Positions 39,493 through 47,735 of a stretch of DNA of 64,000 nucleotides are shown in pieces. The notes under the pieces were generated by a model. That model made no database searches, had not been told where the DNA came from, and saw only the letters and a program-made list of their open reading frames with translations. Origin of the DNA: Nakamurella lactea DSM 19367 (GTDB taxonomy: Bacteria; Actinomycetota; Actinomycetes; Mycobacteriales; Nakamurellaceae); the NCBI RefSeq assembly GCF_000426645.1, contig NZ_AUFT01000021.1, positions 41,783 to 105,782 on the forward strand. Direction: 5' to 3'. The first letter of the stretch is position 1. Each line of letters starts with the position of its first letter. A program made the position numbers and the translations under genes.

Positions 39493-40590
39493 ATGGCCCG
39501 CTCCGAGGTACCCACCGATGCTGTCGTGCTCGTCGCGGGTTCCGACACCGACCCACCGAGCGGGCGCGGCCTGCTGCGGCTGACGCTGGATCGCGGCAGC
39601 GGCGCAGTCGGCGGGGCCGGTGCGGCACCCGCCGATGCGGGTGCCAACCCGAGTGCCCCGCGCCCCGAGCTGTTCGGGAACATCTCCTACCTTGCCTGGA
39701 ATCCGGATCGAACCGTGTTGTACACAGCAGGTTCAGAGGGTCTCGGGGCCCTCCGCTACTCCCCCGACGGCCGCTTGCAGGCAGTTGGCCGGCGCCGATT
39801 GGACTCGGAAACACCATGCCAGATAGCCGTTTCCGCTGACGGCCGGTACCTGCTGTCGGCGGTCTACACCGCCGGGCAGGTGACCGTGCACGCGCTGGAG
39901 TCCGACGGTGCGGTCGGTCGACAGGTGTGGGTCGAGCAACTCACCGGGAGCGGCCCGGAGCCGGCGCGCCAGGGCTCGGCGCATGCCCACCAGGTGCTGC
40001 CACTGCCCGGTGGCCGGCACCTGTTGGTCACCGATCTGGGGGCCGATCGGCTGCTGCTGTTCACCCTGGACAGCGGAACCGGTCGGCTGACGCAGGTCTG
40101 CGCCGTTGCGGCCGCGCCCGGCAGCGGCCCGCGGCACGCCGCGATCGCCGGTGACGACCGCGTTTACGTGGCCGGAGAACTCGACAGTTCCGTCGGCGTG
40201 TACCGCTATGACGCTGCTGCCGCGTCCCTACGGTTGTTGTCCCGCTGCCCGTCGATCGGTGCCCTGTCGATCGCCGGAGACAATTACCCGAGCGAGATCG
40301 CCGCTTCGCCGGATTCCCGGTTCGTCTACGTGGCCAATCGCGGCACCGACGTCATCACCGTGCTCGCGGTCGACGGCGACCAGTTGGAGATCGTCGCCGA
40401 CGTTCCGTCCGGCGGCAGTTGGGCACAGCACTTCGTCGTGCTGGACTCGCTGCTGGTGGTGGCGAACCAAAAGTCCAACCGAGTCACCGTCTTTCGCCGC
40501 AACGGCGCCTCCGGCGAGCTGACGCCCACCGGAATCACGGTGGATCTTCCCGCCCCGGCGTGCGTCCTCGCCGCGCCGGCGTTCCATTGA
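39493..40590 (+). CDS. Beta-propeller lactonase (6-phosphogluconolactonase-like)
   Basis: This 365-residue protein is a YbhE/Pgl-type seven-bladed propeller. Repeated blade motifs such as LFGNISYLAWNPDRTVLYTA, QIAVSADGRYLLSAVYTAG, HAHQVLPLPGGRHLLVTDLG and SEIAASPDSRFVYVANRG are spaced 45-55 residues apart. The PSEIAASPDSRFVYVANRG blade is a family hallmark. It probably hydrolyses 6-phosphogluconolactone or another sugar lactone in the cytoplasm. The ATG is 81 bp after the dioxygenase stop and follows GGTGAGGAC. Confidence 0.88.
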   Translation: MARSEVPTDAVVLVAGSDTDPPSGRGLLRLTLDRGSGAVGGAGAAPADAGANPSAPRPELFGNISYLAWNPDRTVLYTAGSEGLGALRYSPDGRLQAVGRRRLDSETPCQIAVSADGRYLLSAVYTAGQVTVHALESDGAVGRQVWVEQLTGSGPEPARQGSAHAHQVLPLPGGRHLLVTDLGADRLLLFTLDSGTGRLTQVCAVAAAPGSGPRHAAIAGDDRVYVAGELDSSVGVYRYDAAAASLRLLSRCPSIGALSIAGDNYPSEIAASPDSRFVYVANRGTDVITVLAVDGDQLEIVADVPSGGSWAQHFVVLDSLLVVANQKSNRVTVFRRNGASGELTPTGITVDLPAPACVLAAPAFH

Positions 40591-40604
40591 TCGCCGGCAC
40601 TCCT

Positions 40605-40689
40605 GTTGATCATGGCGCTCTGTTGATCATGGCGCTCTGTTGATCATGGCGCTCTGTTGATCATGGCGCCCTGTTGATCATGGCGCGCC
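40605..40689. repeat. Five tandem copies of a 17-bp unit
   Basis: gttgatcatggcgctct is repeated head-to-tail: copies 1-3 (40605-40655) are identical, copy 4 (40656-40672) has one change and copy 5 (40673-40689) diverges in the last three bases. Each contains the palindrome TGATCA. The array lies just after the lactonase stop, in the gap to the converging nrdJ. No spacers or cas genes are present. Confidence 0.95.
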
Positions 40690-40760
40690 GCCCGCGATTC
40701 GTCGGCAATCTGTCCGGGTTGCCGTGCAGCAGACCATGATCATCGCGAACCGGAACCGGG

Positions 40761-40797
40761 CCCGCCCGCCGCCTGCTCGGGGCAGGCGGCGGGCGGG
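40761..40797. terminator. Strong GC hairpin terminator
   Basis: CCCGCCCGCCGCCTGC (40761-40776) pairs perfectly with GCAGGCGGCGGGCGGG (40782-40797) across a five-base TCGGG loop. It sits 25 bp beyond the nrdJ stop and would serve nrdJ, and perhaps the lactonase gene from the other side. Confidence 0.8.
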
Positions 40798-40822
40798 AAT
40801 CGGTGCCGGGTGACGCGAGGCG

Positions 40823-43765
40823 TCAGCTGCAGCCCGAGGTGGAGCCGCAGCCCTCACAGACGTAGCAGGCACCGGACGGCCGCATCTTGGTGCCACAGGT
40901 GAAGCAGAGCGGCGCGTCCGCGGACTTGCCGATCACCATCTCCAGTAGCTCGGTCGAGGAACCGGCGGTGGACGGTGCAGCCTTGGCACCGACGGTCGCC
41001 GCGGCGTCGGCAGCCGCCGCGCCCTCGGAGGCCACGTCGGTCGCCTCGATCGCAGAAGCGTCCTCGTCCTTCTCCGGGCTCGGGTGCAGATCCACCGACG
41101 ACGCCAGGTCGTCCAACGAATCGGTGTTCGGGGCCGACCCGTAGCCACTGGCCACCTGGGCGGCGCGCTCGGCCGCCGACCAGATGCCCAACTCGGCGCG
41201 CTTGTCCGCCGGCAGGTAGTCCAGCGCGATCCGCCGGAACAGGTAGTCCATCACCGAGGTGGACAGCCGGATGTCGGGATCGTCCGTCATCCCCGCCGGC
41301 TCGAAGCGCAGGTTGGTGAACTTGGCGACGTAGCTCTCCAGCGGGATGCCGTACTGCAGCCCGACCGACACCGCGATCGAGAACGCGTCCATCACACCGG
41401 CCAGCGTGCTGCCCTGCTTGCCGAGCTTGACGAAGATCTCGCCCAGGCCGTCGTCCGGGTAGGAGCCGGTGGTCAGGTAGCCTTCGGCGCCGCCGACGGT
41501 GAACGACACGGTCTGCGACGGCCGCTTCTTCGGCAGCCGGCGCCGCACCGGGCGACCCGGTTCCGCCGGCGCCGCAACGGTTTCGGCCTTGGCCCCGGCG
41601 ATAGCCGTGGTGTTGTTCTTCGAGGCGGACAGCGGCTGCCCGACCTTGCAGTTGTCGCGGTAGATGGCCAGCGCCTTCAGCCCCAGCTTCCAGCCCTGGG
41701 TGTAGATCTCCGCGACGTCTTCCACGGTCGCATCTTCCGGCATGTTGACCGTCTTGGAGATGGCCCCGGAGATGAACGGCTGGATCGCCGCCATCATCCG
41801 GACGTGGCCCATCGGCTGGATGGACCGGGCGCCCATCGCGCAGTCGAACACCTCGTAGTGCTCGTGCTTGAGACCCGGGGCGTCGATCACGTGGCCGTGC
41901 TCGGCGATGAACTCGACGATCGCCTCGACCTGCTCGTCCTGGTAGCCGAGGGACTTGAGCGCCCGTGGCACCGTCTGATTGACGATCTGCATGGAGCCGC
42001 CGCCGACCAGCTTCTTGAACTTGACCAGGGCAAGATCGGGTTCGACACCGGTGGTGTCGCAGTCCATCATCAGGCCGATGGTGCCGGTCGGGGCGAGCAC
42101 GGACGCCTGGGCGTTGCGGTACCCGCTCTTCTCCCCCTCGGCCAGCGTGGATTCCCAGACCTTGGCGGCGTACTTCACTACCGCGGCGTCGTCGGTGCCG
42201 ACCGTGCGGATCTGATCGTTGGCAGCCGCGTGCTTGCGGACCACCCGCTTGTGCGCGTCGGCGTTGCGCGCGTAGCCGTCGTAGGGGCCGACAACGCCGG
42301 CCATCTGCGCGGACCGGCGGTAGGCGGTGGCCTGCATCACCGAGGTGATGCCGGCCGCCAGGGAACGGCCTCCGACGGAGTCGTAGGCGTGCCCGGTGGC
42401 CATCAGCAACGCGCCCAGGTTGGCGTAACCGATGCCCAGCTGCCGGAACGCCCTGGTGGTCTCGGCGATCGGCTCGGTCGGGAAGTCGGCGAAGCAGATC
42501 GAGATGTCCATCGCGGTGAAGACGAACTCGACCGCCCTCGAGAAGGTCTCGGAGTCGAACTGGCCGTCGTCGGACAGGAACTTCAACAGGTTGAGGGAGG
42601 CCAGGTTGCAGGACGAGTTGTCCAGGTGCATGTACTCGCTGCACGGGTTCGACGCGTTGATCCGGCCGGACTCCGGGCAGGTGTGCCAGTCGTTGATCGT
42701 GTCGTCGTACTGGATGCCGGGATCGGCGCAGGCCCAGGCAGCCTCGTTGATCTTGGTGAACAACTCACGGGCATCGACCGAGTCGATCGGCTCGCCGGTC
42801 TTCCGGGCGCGGAGGGCGAACTTCGCCCCTTCAGCGGTGGTGGACTCGGTGGCCCGCATGAACTCGTCCGACACCCGGACCGAGTTGTTGGCGTTCTGGT
42901 ACTGCACGGAGACGATGTCGTCGCCGCCCAGGTCCATGTCGAAGCCGGCGTCCCGCAGCGCCCGGATCTTGTTCTCCTCCTTGGCCTTCGTCTCGACGAA
43001 CTCCAGGATGTCCGGGTGGTTGACGTCCAGCACCACCATCTTGGCCGCCCGGCGCGTGGCGCCACCGGACTTGATGGTGCCGGCCGAGGCATCGGCGCCG
43101 CGCATGAACGAGACCGGGCCCGAGGCGGTGCCGCCGGAGGACAGCAATTCCTTCGACGAGCGGATCCGGGACAGGTTGAGCCCGGCGCCCGAGCCGCCCT
43201 TGAAGATCAGCCCCTCTTCCCGGTACCAGTTCAGGATGGAGTCCATGGTGTCGTCCACCGCCAGGATGAAACAGGCCGAGACCTGTTGCGGTGAGGCAGT
43301 TCCGACGTTGAACCAGACCGGCGAGTTGAACGCGAAGACCTGGTGCAGCAACATCCAGGTGAGTTCGTGGTTGAAGATCTCGGCGTCCGCCTCGGTGGCG
43401 AAATAGCCGTTCTCGGTACCCGCCCGGGTGTAGGTGGAGACCACCCGGTCGATGATGTCCTTGAGGCTCTTCTCCCTGGTGTCGGAGCCGACCGCACCGC
43501 GGAAGTACTTGCTGGTGACGATGTTGGTCGCGTTGATCGACCAGAAGTCGGGGAACTCGACCCCGCGTTGCTCGAAGTTGATCGAGCCGTCCCGCCAGTT
43601 CGTCATGACGACGTCCCGGCGCTCCCAGGTCACCTCGTCGTAAGGGTGCACGCCCTCGGTGCTGTACAGCCGGTCCAGGGTCAGGCCGGCGCCGGTGGAG
43701 TGTCGGGAGCCGCCCTTGGTGGTGTCGTTGGTTGCCGAGTTGTGGGTGCTGACGGTGTCGGTCAT
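40823..43765 (-). CDS. nrdJ: Vitamin B12-dependent (class II) ribonucleotide reductase NrdJ
   Basis: NrdJ reduces ribonucleotides with adenosylcobalamin, with or without oxygen. The 980-residue protein has the ten-strand barrel with redox Cys in VSACFILAVDD, the NPCSEYMHLDNSSCNLASLNL region of the active site, and VLAPTGTIGLMMDCDTTGVEPD. The C-terminal tail is a zinc-ribbon-like CFTCGTKM and CYVCEGCGSTSGCS. The ATG at 43765 follows GGGAAGGG; the in-frame extension upstream has no homology. It is 163 bp downstream of nrdR in the same direction and is expected to be repressed by it. Confidence 0.96.
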   Translation of the reverse strand: MTDTVSTHNSATNDTTKGGSRHSTGAGLTLDRLYSTEGVHPYDEVTWERRDVVMTNWRDGSINFEQRGVEFPDFWSINATNIVTSKYFRGAVGSDTREKSLKDIIDRVVSTYTRAGTENGYFATEADAEIFNHELTWMLLHQVFAFNSPVWFNVGTASPQQVSACFILAVDDTMDSILNWYREEGLIFKGGSGAGLNLSRIRSSKELLSSGGTASGPVSFMRGADASAGTIKSGGATRRAAKMVVLDVNHPDILEFVETKAKEENKIRALRDAGFDMDLGGDDIVSVQYQNANNSVRVSDEFMRATESTTAEGAKFALRARKTGEPIDSVDARELFTKINEAAWACADPGIQYDDTINDWHTCPESGRINASNPCSEYMHLDNSSCNLASLNLLKFLSDDGQFDSETFSRAVEFVFTAMDISICFADFPTEPIAETTRAFRQLGIGYANLGALLMATGHAYDSVGGRSLAAGITSVMQATAYRRSAQMAGVVGPYDGYARNADAHKRVVRKHAAANDQIRTVGTDDAAVVKYAAKVWESTLAEGEKSGYRNAQASVLAPTGTIGLMMDCDTTGVEPDLALVKFKKLVGGGSMQIVNQTVPRALKSLGYQDEQVEAIVEFIAEHGHVIDAPGLKHEHYEVFDCAMGARSIQPMGHVRMMAAIQPFISGAISKTVNMPEDATVEDVAEIYTQGWKLGLKALAIYRDNCKVGQPLSASKNNTTAIAGAKAETVAAPAEPGRPVRRRLPKKRPSQTVSFTVGGAEGYLTTGSYPDDGLGEIFVKLGKQGSTLAGVMDAFSIAVSVGLQYGIPLESYVAKFTNLRFEPAGMTDDPDIRLSTSVMDYLFRRIALDYLPADKRAELGIWSAAERAAQVASGYGSAPNTDSLDDLASSVDLHPSPEKDEDASAIEATDVASEGAAAADAAATVGAKAAPSTAGSSTELLEMVIGKSADAPLCFTCGTKMRPSGACYVCEGCGSTSGCS

Positions 43766-43817
43766 GACGTTGGGTCCCTTCCCAGGTGGCGTCACATCTG
43801 CTCGTCCCGAGGAGCGA

Positions 43818-43865
43818 GCGGGGTGGTGAATGTGCGGGGTGGTGAATGTGTGGAGTGGTGAGTCT
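43818..43865 (-). repeat. 16-bp direct repeat in the nrdR-nrdJ gap
   Basis: gcggggtggtgaatgt (plus strand) occurs as two identical copies at 43818-43833 and 43834-43849, followed by a diverged third. It lies 50-100 bp upstream of the nrdJ start, in the leader between nrdR and nrdJ. Its role is unknown. Confidence 0.8.
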
Positions 43866-43928
43866 CTTGCGGTGATCGTCGCGACGGACCCGGCTGCGGT
43901 GCCGAAGGTCGGAACGGACTGCCGGTGG

Positions 43929-44492
43929 TTACCCGACGACGGCCGGTTGTCGACCGTTGGGCGGCCCGGCATCGGCATCGATCCCCGGCGGCGCGCCCGA
44001 CTCGGCTGCCCCGGACGCGACCCCGCCGGATCCGGCGGCCGCCCGGGGGTGATCGGCGCGCAACGAGTCGATCTCGGCCATGAAGTCGTCGGCCGAGGTG
44101 AAGGCGCGGTAGACCGAGGCGAACCGCAGGTAGGCGACCTCGTCCAGCTCGCGCAGCGGCCCGAGGATCGCCAGGCCGATCTCCTGGCTCGGCAACTCCG
44201 CCGAACCGGACGCCCGCACGGTGTCCTCCACCTGCTGCGCCAGCAGAGCGAGCGCGTCCTCGTCGACCGGCCGGCCTTGGCAGGCGCGACGGACGCCGTC
44301 CACCACCTTCGTCCGACTGAACGGTTCGGTGACCCCGCTGCGCTTGACCACGGCCAGCACCGCCTCCTCGACGGTGGTGAACCGTCGCGAACACTCGGGG
44401 CAGGATCGGCGACGACGGATCGTCTGGCCGTCCTCCACCTCGCGCGAGTCGATCACCCTGGAGTCCGGGTGGTGGCAGAACGGGCAACGCAC
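43929..44492 (-). CDS. nrdR: Transcriptional repressor NrdR
   Basis: NrdR senses ATP/dATP and represses ribonucleotide reductase genes. The GTG at 44492 gives [18 protein letters not shown] as N-terminus and follows GGGAGG with eight bases between; the GTG nine bases upstream would leave no room for a ribosome site. Zinc ligands are Cys3, Cys6, Cys31 and Cys34 ([13 protein letters not shown]), followed by an ATP-cone (about 46-136). The 187-residue protein has a Gly/Ala/Pro tail beyond the usual end near residue 150. It lies directly upstream of nrdJ. Confidence 0.96.
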   Translation of the reverse strand: MRCPFCHHPDSRVIDSREVEDGQTIRRRRSCPECSRRFTTVEEAVLAVVKRSGVTEPFSRTKVVDGVRRACQGRPVDEDALALLAQQVEDTVRASGSAELPSQEIGLAILGPLRELDEVAYLRFASVYRAFTSADDFMAEIDSLRADHPRAAAGSGGVASGAAESGAPPGIDADAGPPNGRQPAVVG

Positions 44493-44519
44493 CAGGCTCA
44501 CCTCCCGATCGGCGCCGGA

Positions 44520-44604
44520 TGTGGATGGATCCGGGGAAATCTCGTGGACAAGTCGTCCCGGCTGTGGATAACCAGACCTCTATGGTACCCCAACCTGTGG
44601 ACAG
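44520..44604 (-). promoter_or_regulatory. Cluster of four DnaA-box-like sites upstream of nrdR
   Basis: On the minus strand, all in the same orientation, are CTGTCCACA (44604-44596), TTATCCACA (44571-44563, an exact match to the classical DnaA box), TTGTCCACG (44551-44543) and CCATCCACA (44528-44520). Streptomyces-type DnaA boxes follow YY(G/A/C)TCCACA, which three of the four fit. They lie 28-112 bp upstream of the nrdR start, where the promoter must be. Binding by DnaA is inferred from the sequence only. Confidence 0.65.
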
Positions 44605-44643
44605 GTTACACCCGTGTAACTACTAGATGTAGGGGTAACCATA
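44581..44643. promoter_or_regulatory. Nested palindromes with NrdR-type box upstream of nrdR
   Basis: An NrdR-box-like site, CCCCTACATCTAGTAG on the minus strand (44635-44620), matches 10 of 16 positions of ACACTATATATAGTGT including the CTAxATxTAGT core. Beside it are two perfect dyads: AACCTGT-GG-ACAGGTT (44592-44607) and GTTACAC-CC-GTGTAAC (44605-44620). The whole is flanked by near-inverted TATGGTACCCC (44581-44591) and GGGGTAACCATA (44632-44643). A second NrdR box at one- or two-turn spacing was not found. Confidence 0.6.
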
Positions 44644-44708
44644 GGCACGGTCACCGCGATCCCGCAACATCTCGATGGCGTGTCGGCCCCGACACGTACG
44701 AGTGAATC

Positions 44709-45260
44709 TCAACCGGCAGGGACGGCCAGTTCCAGGCCGACCGGCAGTACCGCACCCGGGCCGAGTGCATCAAGGCCGTTGAGGTCCCGGATCCGTTCAA
44801 CGACCGCTCCGGTGTCGGTGCCCGGCATCGCCGCGCCCGCGATGGACCACAGGGTGTCGCCGGGATGCACGGTGACGTGGGCGATCGCCGTCGGGTCCTG
44901 GCCGGAACCGACCGGCAGCGCTCCGGTGGCGAACAACAGGCCGACCAGCAGGACGGTGAGAGTGATCGACAACCGAGCCCAACGGCCCAGTCGATATCCG
45001 GCGGCCTCCGGTTCGGATCCCACGCACGCCGGCCGCCTCGGCTGGGCACCCATCGGCACCACCCCGACCAGCCCCGAGTCCGGACGGCGGCGGTTCGGCA
45101 CCCTCGGACGCAGCCGCTGTGGTGCTCCCACCTTCGAACCGACGGTCGCCGATCGCACCGCCGGAGCCATCGCGGTCGGCGACACCACGGGAGACGCCGC
45201 CGGCGCGGCCGCCGGGCCGGACCGCCGCGGTCGATACGACCTCTCGAGCTGCATCGTCAT
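44709..45260 (-). CDS. LysM-domain membrane protein (SOS-linked, ChiZ/YneA-like position)
   Basis: This 183-residue protein has a basic, Pro/Ala-rich cytoplasmic head (about 1-95), one membrane segment (LSITLTVLLVGLLFATGAL) and an extracytoplasmic LysM domain (HVTVHPGDTLWSIAGAAMPG) that binds peptidoglycan. Its place divergent from lexA and next to nrdR matches the mycobacterial Rv2719c/ChiZ, an SOS-induced division inhibitor. Analogous proteins (YneA, DivS) delay septation after DNA damage. A LexA box lies 114 bp upstream. That it acts as a division inhibitor here is inference from position and topology. Confidence 0.85.
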   Translation of the reverse strand: MTMQLERSYRPRRSGPAAAPAASPVVSPTAMAPAVRSATVGSKVGAPQRLRPRVPNRRRPDSGLVGVVPMGAQPRRPACVGSEPEAAGYRLGRWARLSITLTVLLVGLLFATGALPVGSGQDPTAIAHVTVHPGDTLWSIAGAAMPGTDTGAVVERIRDLNGLDALGPGAVLPVGLELAVPAG

Positions 45261-45373
45261 CGCTCGTCACCTCTTGCCTTCGGGGCCCGTTCGGGCTCTT
45301 CTGCGTACGTCCGGAGCGTCCCACCTGCCACCGACAGTCGTTCCTGCCGCGAGCCGCGGACGGCCCTGGAGAT

Positions 45374-45387
45374 CGAACGAGCGTTCT
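45374..45387. promoter_or_regulatory. LexA box on the LysM side
   Basis: CGAACGAGCGTTCT (TCGAAC-GAGC-GTTCTA in full) has one mismatch to the SOS consensus. A half-conserved CGAACGCCTGAACG follows at 45390. It lies in the divergent lexA/LysM promoter and probably serves the LysM gene. Confidence 0.75.
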
Positions 45388-45452
45388 ATCGAACGCCTGA
45401 ACGATTTGTACACCGTCGGTCCGACAGAGGGAAGAGAAATCGGCGTGTCGGT

Positions 45453-45466
45453 CGAACGCATGTTTG
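45453..45466. promoter_or_regulatory. LexA box upstream of lexA
   Basis: CGAACGCATGTTTG (TCGAAC-GCAT-GTTTGA) fits CGAACRNRYGTTYG closely. It ends 73 bp before the chosen lexA start, as expected for autoregulation. Confidence 0.8.
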
Positions 45467-45539
45467 AATTGTGACCTCCCCGGCCCTAGGCTCGGGAGCA
45501 CCCGGCACGCTCGGCCGGCGCAGACGTGGGAGGACCGAC

Positions 45540-46322
45540 GTGGCCAGAGGAACCTCAGGCAGCACCGGCAACACCGGCAGCGGTGCGGACAGTGGCAGCG
45601 ATCGGGGCGAACTGCACGAATTTCCCGACCGGGACGTCCCGACCGGCGACGCTTCGGGCAGGAGCGCCGAACGGCCACTGACCATGCGGCAGCAGAAGGT
45701 ATTGAAGGTGATCCGTGACTCCGTCGCGCGCCGCGGTTATCCGCCGAGCGTGCGGGAGATCGGCGAGGCCGTCGGCCTCAAATCGCCGTCGTCGGTCGCG
45801 CATCAGCTCTCCGCGCTGGAACGCAAGGGGCTGCTCCGCCGGGATCCGAACCGACCCCGCGCCGTTGACATCCGCACCGCCGAGGAGATGGACTCCGACA
45901 CGCGCGACAACGAGGAGATGGACACCAATGGTCTGTCCTCGCGCCCCACGCCGGCGTACGTGCCGGTGGTCGGCCGGATCGCAGCCGGTGGTCCGATCCT
46001 GGCCGAGGAGGCCATCGAGGACATCTTCCCGCTCCCCCGCGAGCTGGTCGGAGAGGGCAACCTGTTCCTGCTGAGGGTGGTCGGCGAATCGATGATCGAG
46101 GCCGCCATCACCGACGGGGACTGGGTGGTGGTGCACCAGCAACAGACCGCAGACAACGGCGACATCGTCGCCGCGATGATCGACGGTGAGGCGACCGTGA
46201 AGACGTTCAAACGCACCGACGGGCACGTCTGGCTGCTGCCGTCCAATCCCGCGTTCGACCCGATTCCGGGCGACGAAGCGGTCGTGCTGGGCCGGGTCGT
46301 GGCGGTGCTGCGGAAGGTCTGA
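45540..46322 (+). CDS. lexA: SOS repressor LexA
   Basis: LexA represses the DNA-damage regulon and self-cleaves when RecA is activated. I chose the GTG at 45540, behind GGGAGGACC; an earlier GTG at 45471 lies only five bases after the SOS box and is unlikely. The 260-residue protein has a variable Gly/Ser head (1-45), a winged helix ([20 protein letters not shown] ... [21 protein letters not shown]) and a peptidase-S24 domain. The cleavage bond is Ala149-Gly150 (RIAAGGP), the nucleophile Ser184 (GESMIEA) and the base Lys221 (ATVKTFKR). Confidence 0.96.
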   Translation: MARGTSGSTGNTGSGADSGSDRGELHEFPDRDVPTGDASGRSAERPLTMRQQKVLKVIRDSVARRGYPPSVREIGEAVGLKSPSSVAHQLSALERKGLLRRDPNRPRAVDIRTAEEMDSDTRDNEEMDTNGLSSRPTPAYVPVVGRIAAGGPILAEEAIEDIFPLPRELVGEGNLFLLRVVGESMIEAAITDGDWVVVHQQQTADNGDIVAAMIDGEATVKTFKRTDGHVWLLPSNPAFDPIPGDEAVVLGRVVAVLRKV

Positions 46323-46335
46323 CGGCGCTGCCCGG

Positions 46336-47097
46336 CTATTCGGGAAGCCGCTCGCGCAGGTAGGCGATGTCGGCCGCGTGGCCCTCGACCGGCGTCTCGA
46401 CGATGGCCGGCACACCGGCGGCGGCCACCGCGGCGGCGATCAGCTCGGGATCCAACAGGCTGTCGGCGTAGTTGGCGTGCCGATCACGGCTGGAACCGAA
46501 CTCGTCACGGGACCCGTTGGCGTGCACCAGATCGACCCGTCCAGTGATCGCGGTGACCCGATCGACGATGCCCGCCAGGTCCTCGCCGGCGGCATGGGCG
46601 TGACAGGTGTCAAGGCACAGGCCGGCGCCGAACTCGCCAACGGCGTCCCACAGCCGGGCCAATCGATCGAACGACCTGGCCATCGCGTTCTCGCCGCCGG
46701 CGGTGTTCTCGATCAGGATCGGCACCTCGAACTCGGCGCGCTCGAAGAGCTTGCGCCAGTTCTCGAATCCCACCGCGGCATCGTCACCGGCTCCGACGTG
46801 GCCGCCGTGCACGATCAGGCCGCGGGCGCCGATCGCCGCCGCTCCCTTGGCATGCGAGGCCAACAGCTTGCGGCTGGGGATCCGGATCCGGTTGTTGGTG
46901 GCGGCGATGTTGATCCGGTACGGCGCGTGGACGAATACCGCCAGCCCGGACGCCGCGATGGCGGCGGCATCGGGTCGCTCGGGTGGATCCGTCCACCCCT
47001 GCGGATCGGTCAGGAAGAACTGGACCGCATCGGCGCCCAGTTCGCGGGCGGCGGCAACGGGGTCGGCGTGGTCGAGGTGAGCTCCGATCGGCAGCAT
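46336..47097 (-). CDS. Endonuclease IV-like TIM-barrel protein
   Basis: This 253-residue protein belongs to the AP-endonuclease family 2/xylose-isomerase-like TIM barrels. Metal-binding strands are visible: LIVHGGHVG, PILIENTAGGENAM, LCLDTCHAHAAGED and LVHANGSRDEFGSSRDRHANY, the last being characteristic of Nfo-type deoxyribonuclease IV. It would cut 5' of abasic sites in base excision repair. It converges with lexA across 13 bp. Proteins of this fold can also be sugar isomerases, so the name is kept general. Confidence 0.85.
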   Translation of the reverse strand: MLPIGAHLDHADPVAAARELGADAVQFFLTDPQGWTDPPERPDAAAIAASGLAVFVHAPYRINIAATNNRIRIPSRKLLASHAKGAAAIGARGLIVHGGHVGAGDDAAVGFENWRKLFERAEFEVPILIENTAGGENAMARSFDRLARLWDAVGEFGAGLCLDTCHAHAAGEDLAGIVDRVTAITGRVDLVHANGSRDEFGSSRDRHANYADSLLDPELIAAAVAAAGVPAIVETPVEGHAADIAYLRERLPE

Positions 47098-47128
47098 GCT
47101 CGCAGGCTACCGAGTGCCACCGACGGCG

Positions 47129-47521
47129 TCAGCTACCCGCCGGACGGGTGGGGTCGCTGTACTGATCGGTCTGCGGGACCGACACCGGCTCGGGCGCCGG
47201 GACGACCGGCTGCGCGGCGACCGGCTGCTGAACCGGTACCGCCGGTGGCGCCTGGTACACCGGCTGGGCGGCGACCGGCTGCTGCGGCATCGGTGCGGCG
47301 GCGATCTGGGCGGGCGGCGTCGGCTGCTGCGCGGTGGCGTCGGTTTCCGAAGGCTTGCGGTCCTTCGCTTCGTCGTCCTCGTGCATCGCGTTGACCTCGG
47401 ACTTCAGGATGCGCAGCGACCGGCCGAGACCACGGGCAGCGTCCGGGAGCTTGCGGGCTCCGAACAGCAGAACGAACGCGGCGATGATGATCAGCCAGTG
47501 CCACCAGGACAGACCGCCCAT
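47129..47521 (-). CDS. tatA: Twin-arginine translocase subunit TatA
   Basis: TatA forms the pore element that exports folded proteins. The 130-residue protein has one short N-terminal membrane helix ([14 protein letters not shown]) followed by the hallmark [23 protein letters not shown] amphipathic helix. The remaining tail is polar and Pro/Gln/Ala-rich ([18 protein letters not shown]). It stands alone; tatB and tatC are not in the window. Confidence 0.92.
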   Translation of the reverse strand: MGGLSWWHWLIIIAAFVLLFGARKLPDAARGLGRSLRILKSEVNAMHEDDEAKDRKPSETDATAQQPTPPAQIAAAPMPQQPVAAQPVYQAPPAVPVQQPVAAQPVVPAPEPVSVPQTDQYSDPTRPAGS

Positions 47522-47735
47522 GACGAAAACCCTCCTCGTTCAGCGGAGATCCGCTGTGATCCGACGCCGGGACGTTCGGTGCCGCCGACCCGCAGATGCG
47601 GCACAGCCCGGTACGCCTGCCCCGGAGCTTACCCGTCGTGGCCGTACGCCGGACAGTGCCGGCGGCGAACTTCGCTCGGGGAGTCCGCCGGACCTACCGG
47701 GCGAGGGACCCCGGCAGCCCCGCCGGAGATCGCCG
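47522..47735. other. tatA-hflX intergenic region
   Basis: This 214-bp gap holds the tatA leader. It contains a palindrome CAGCGGA-GA-TCCGCTG (47541-47556) 20 bp before the tatA start, and a 7-bp-stem hairpin GTGCCGC/GCGGCAC (47579-47604). Either could be an operator or the hflX terminator. No gene is seen. Confidence 0.45.

Noticed and set aside
40605..40689. CRISPR array
   Set aside because: The units are contiguous with no spacers, are only 17 bp long, and there are no cas genes.
43766..43928. Cobalamin riboswitch before nrdJ
   Set aside because: The gap is only 163 bp and I could not find a B12-box-like sequence or the expected long structured leader.
45471..45539. Extended LexA N-terminus from the GTG at 45471
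   Set aside because: The codon lies five bases after the SOS box without a ribosome site, while the GTG at 45540 has GGGAGG at good spacing.
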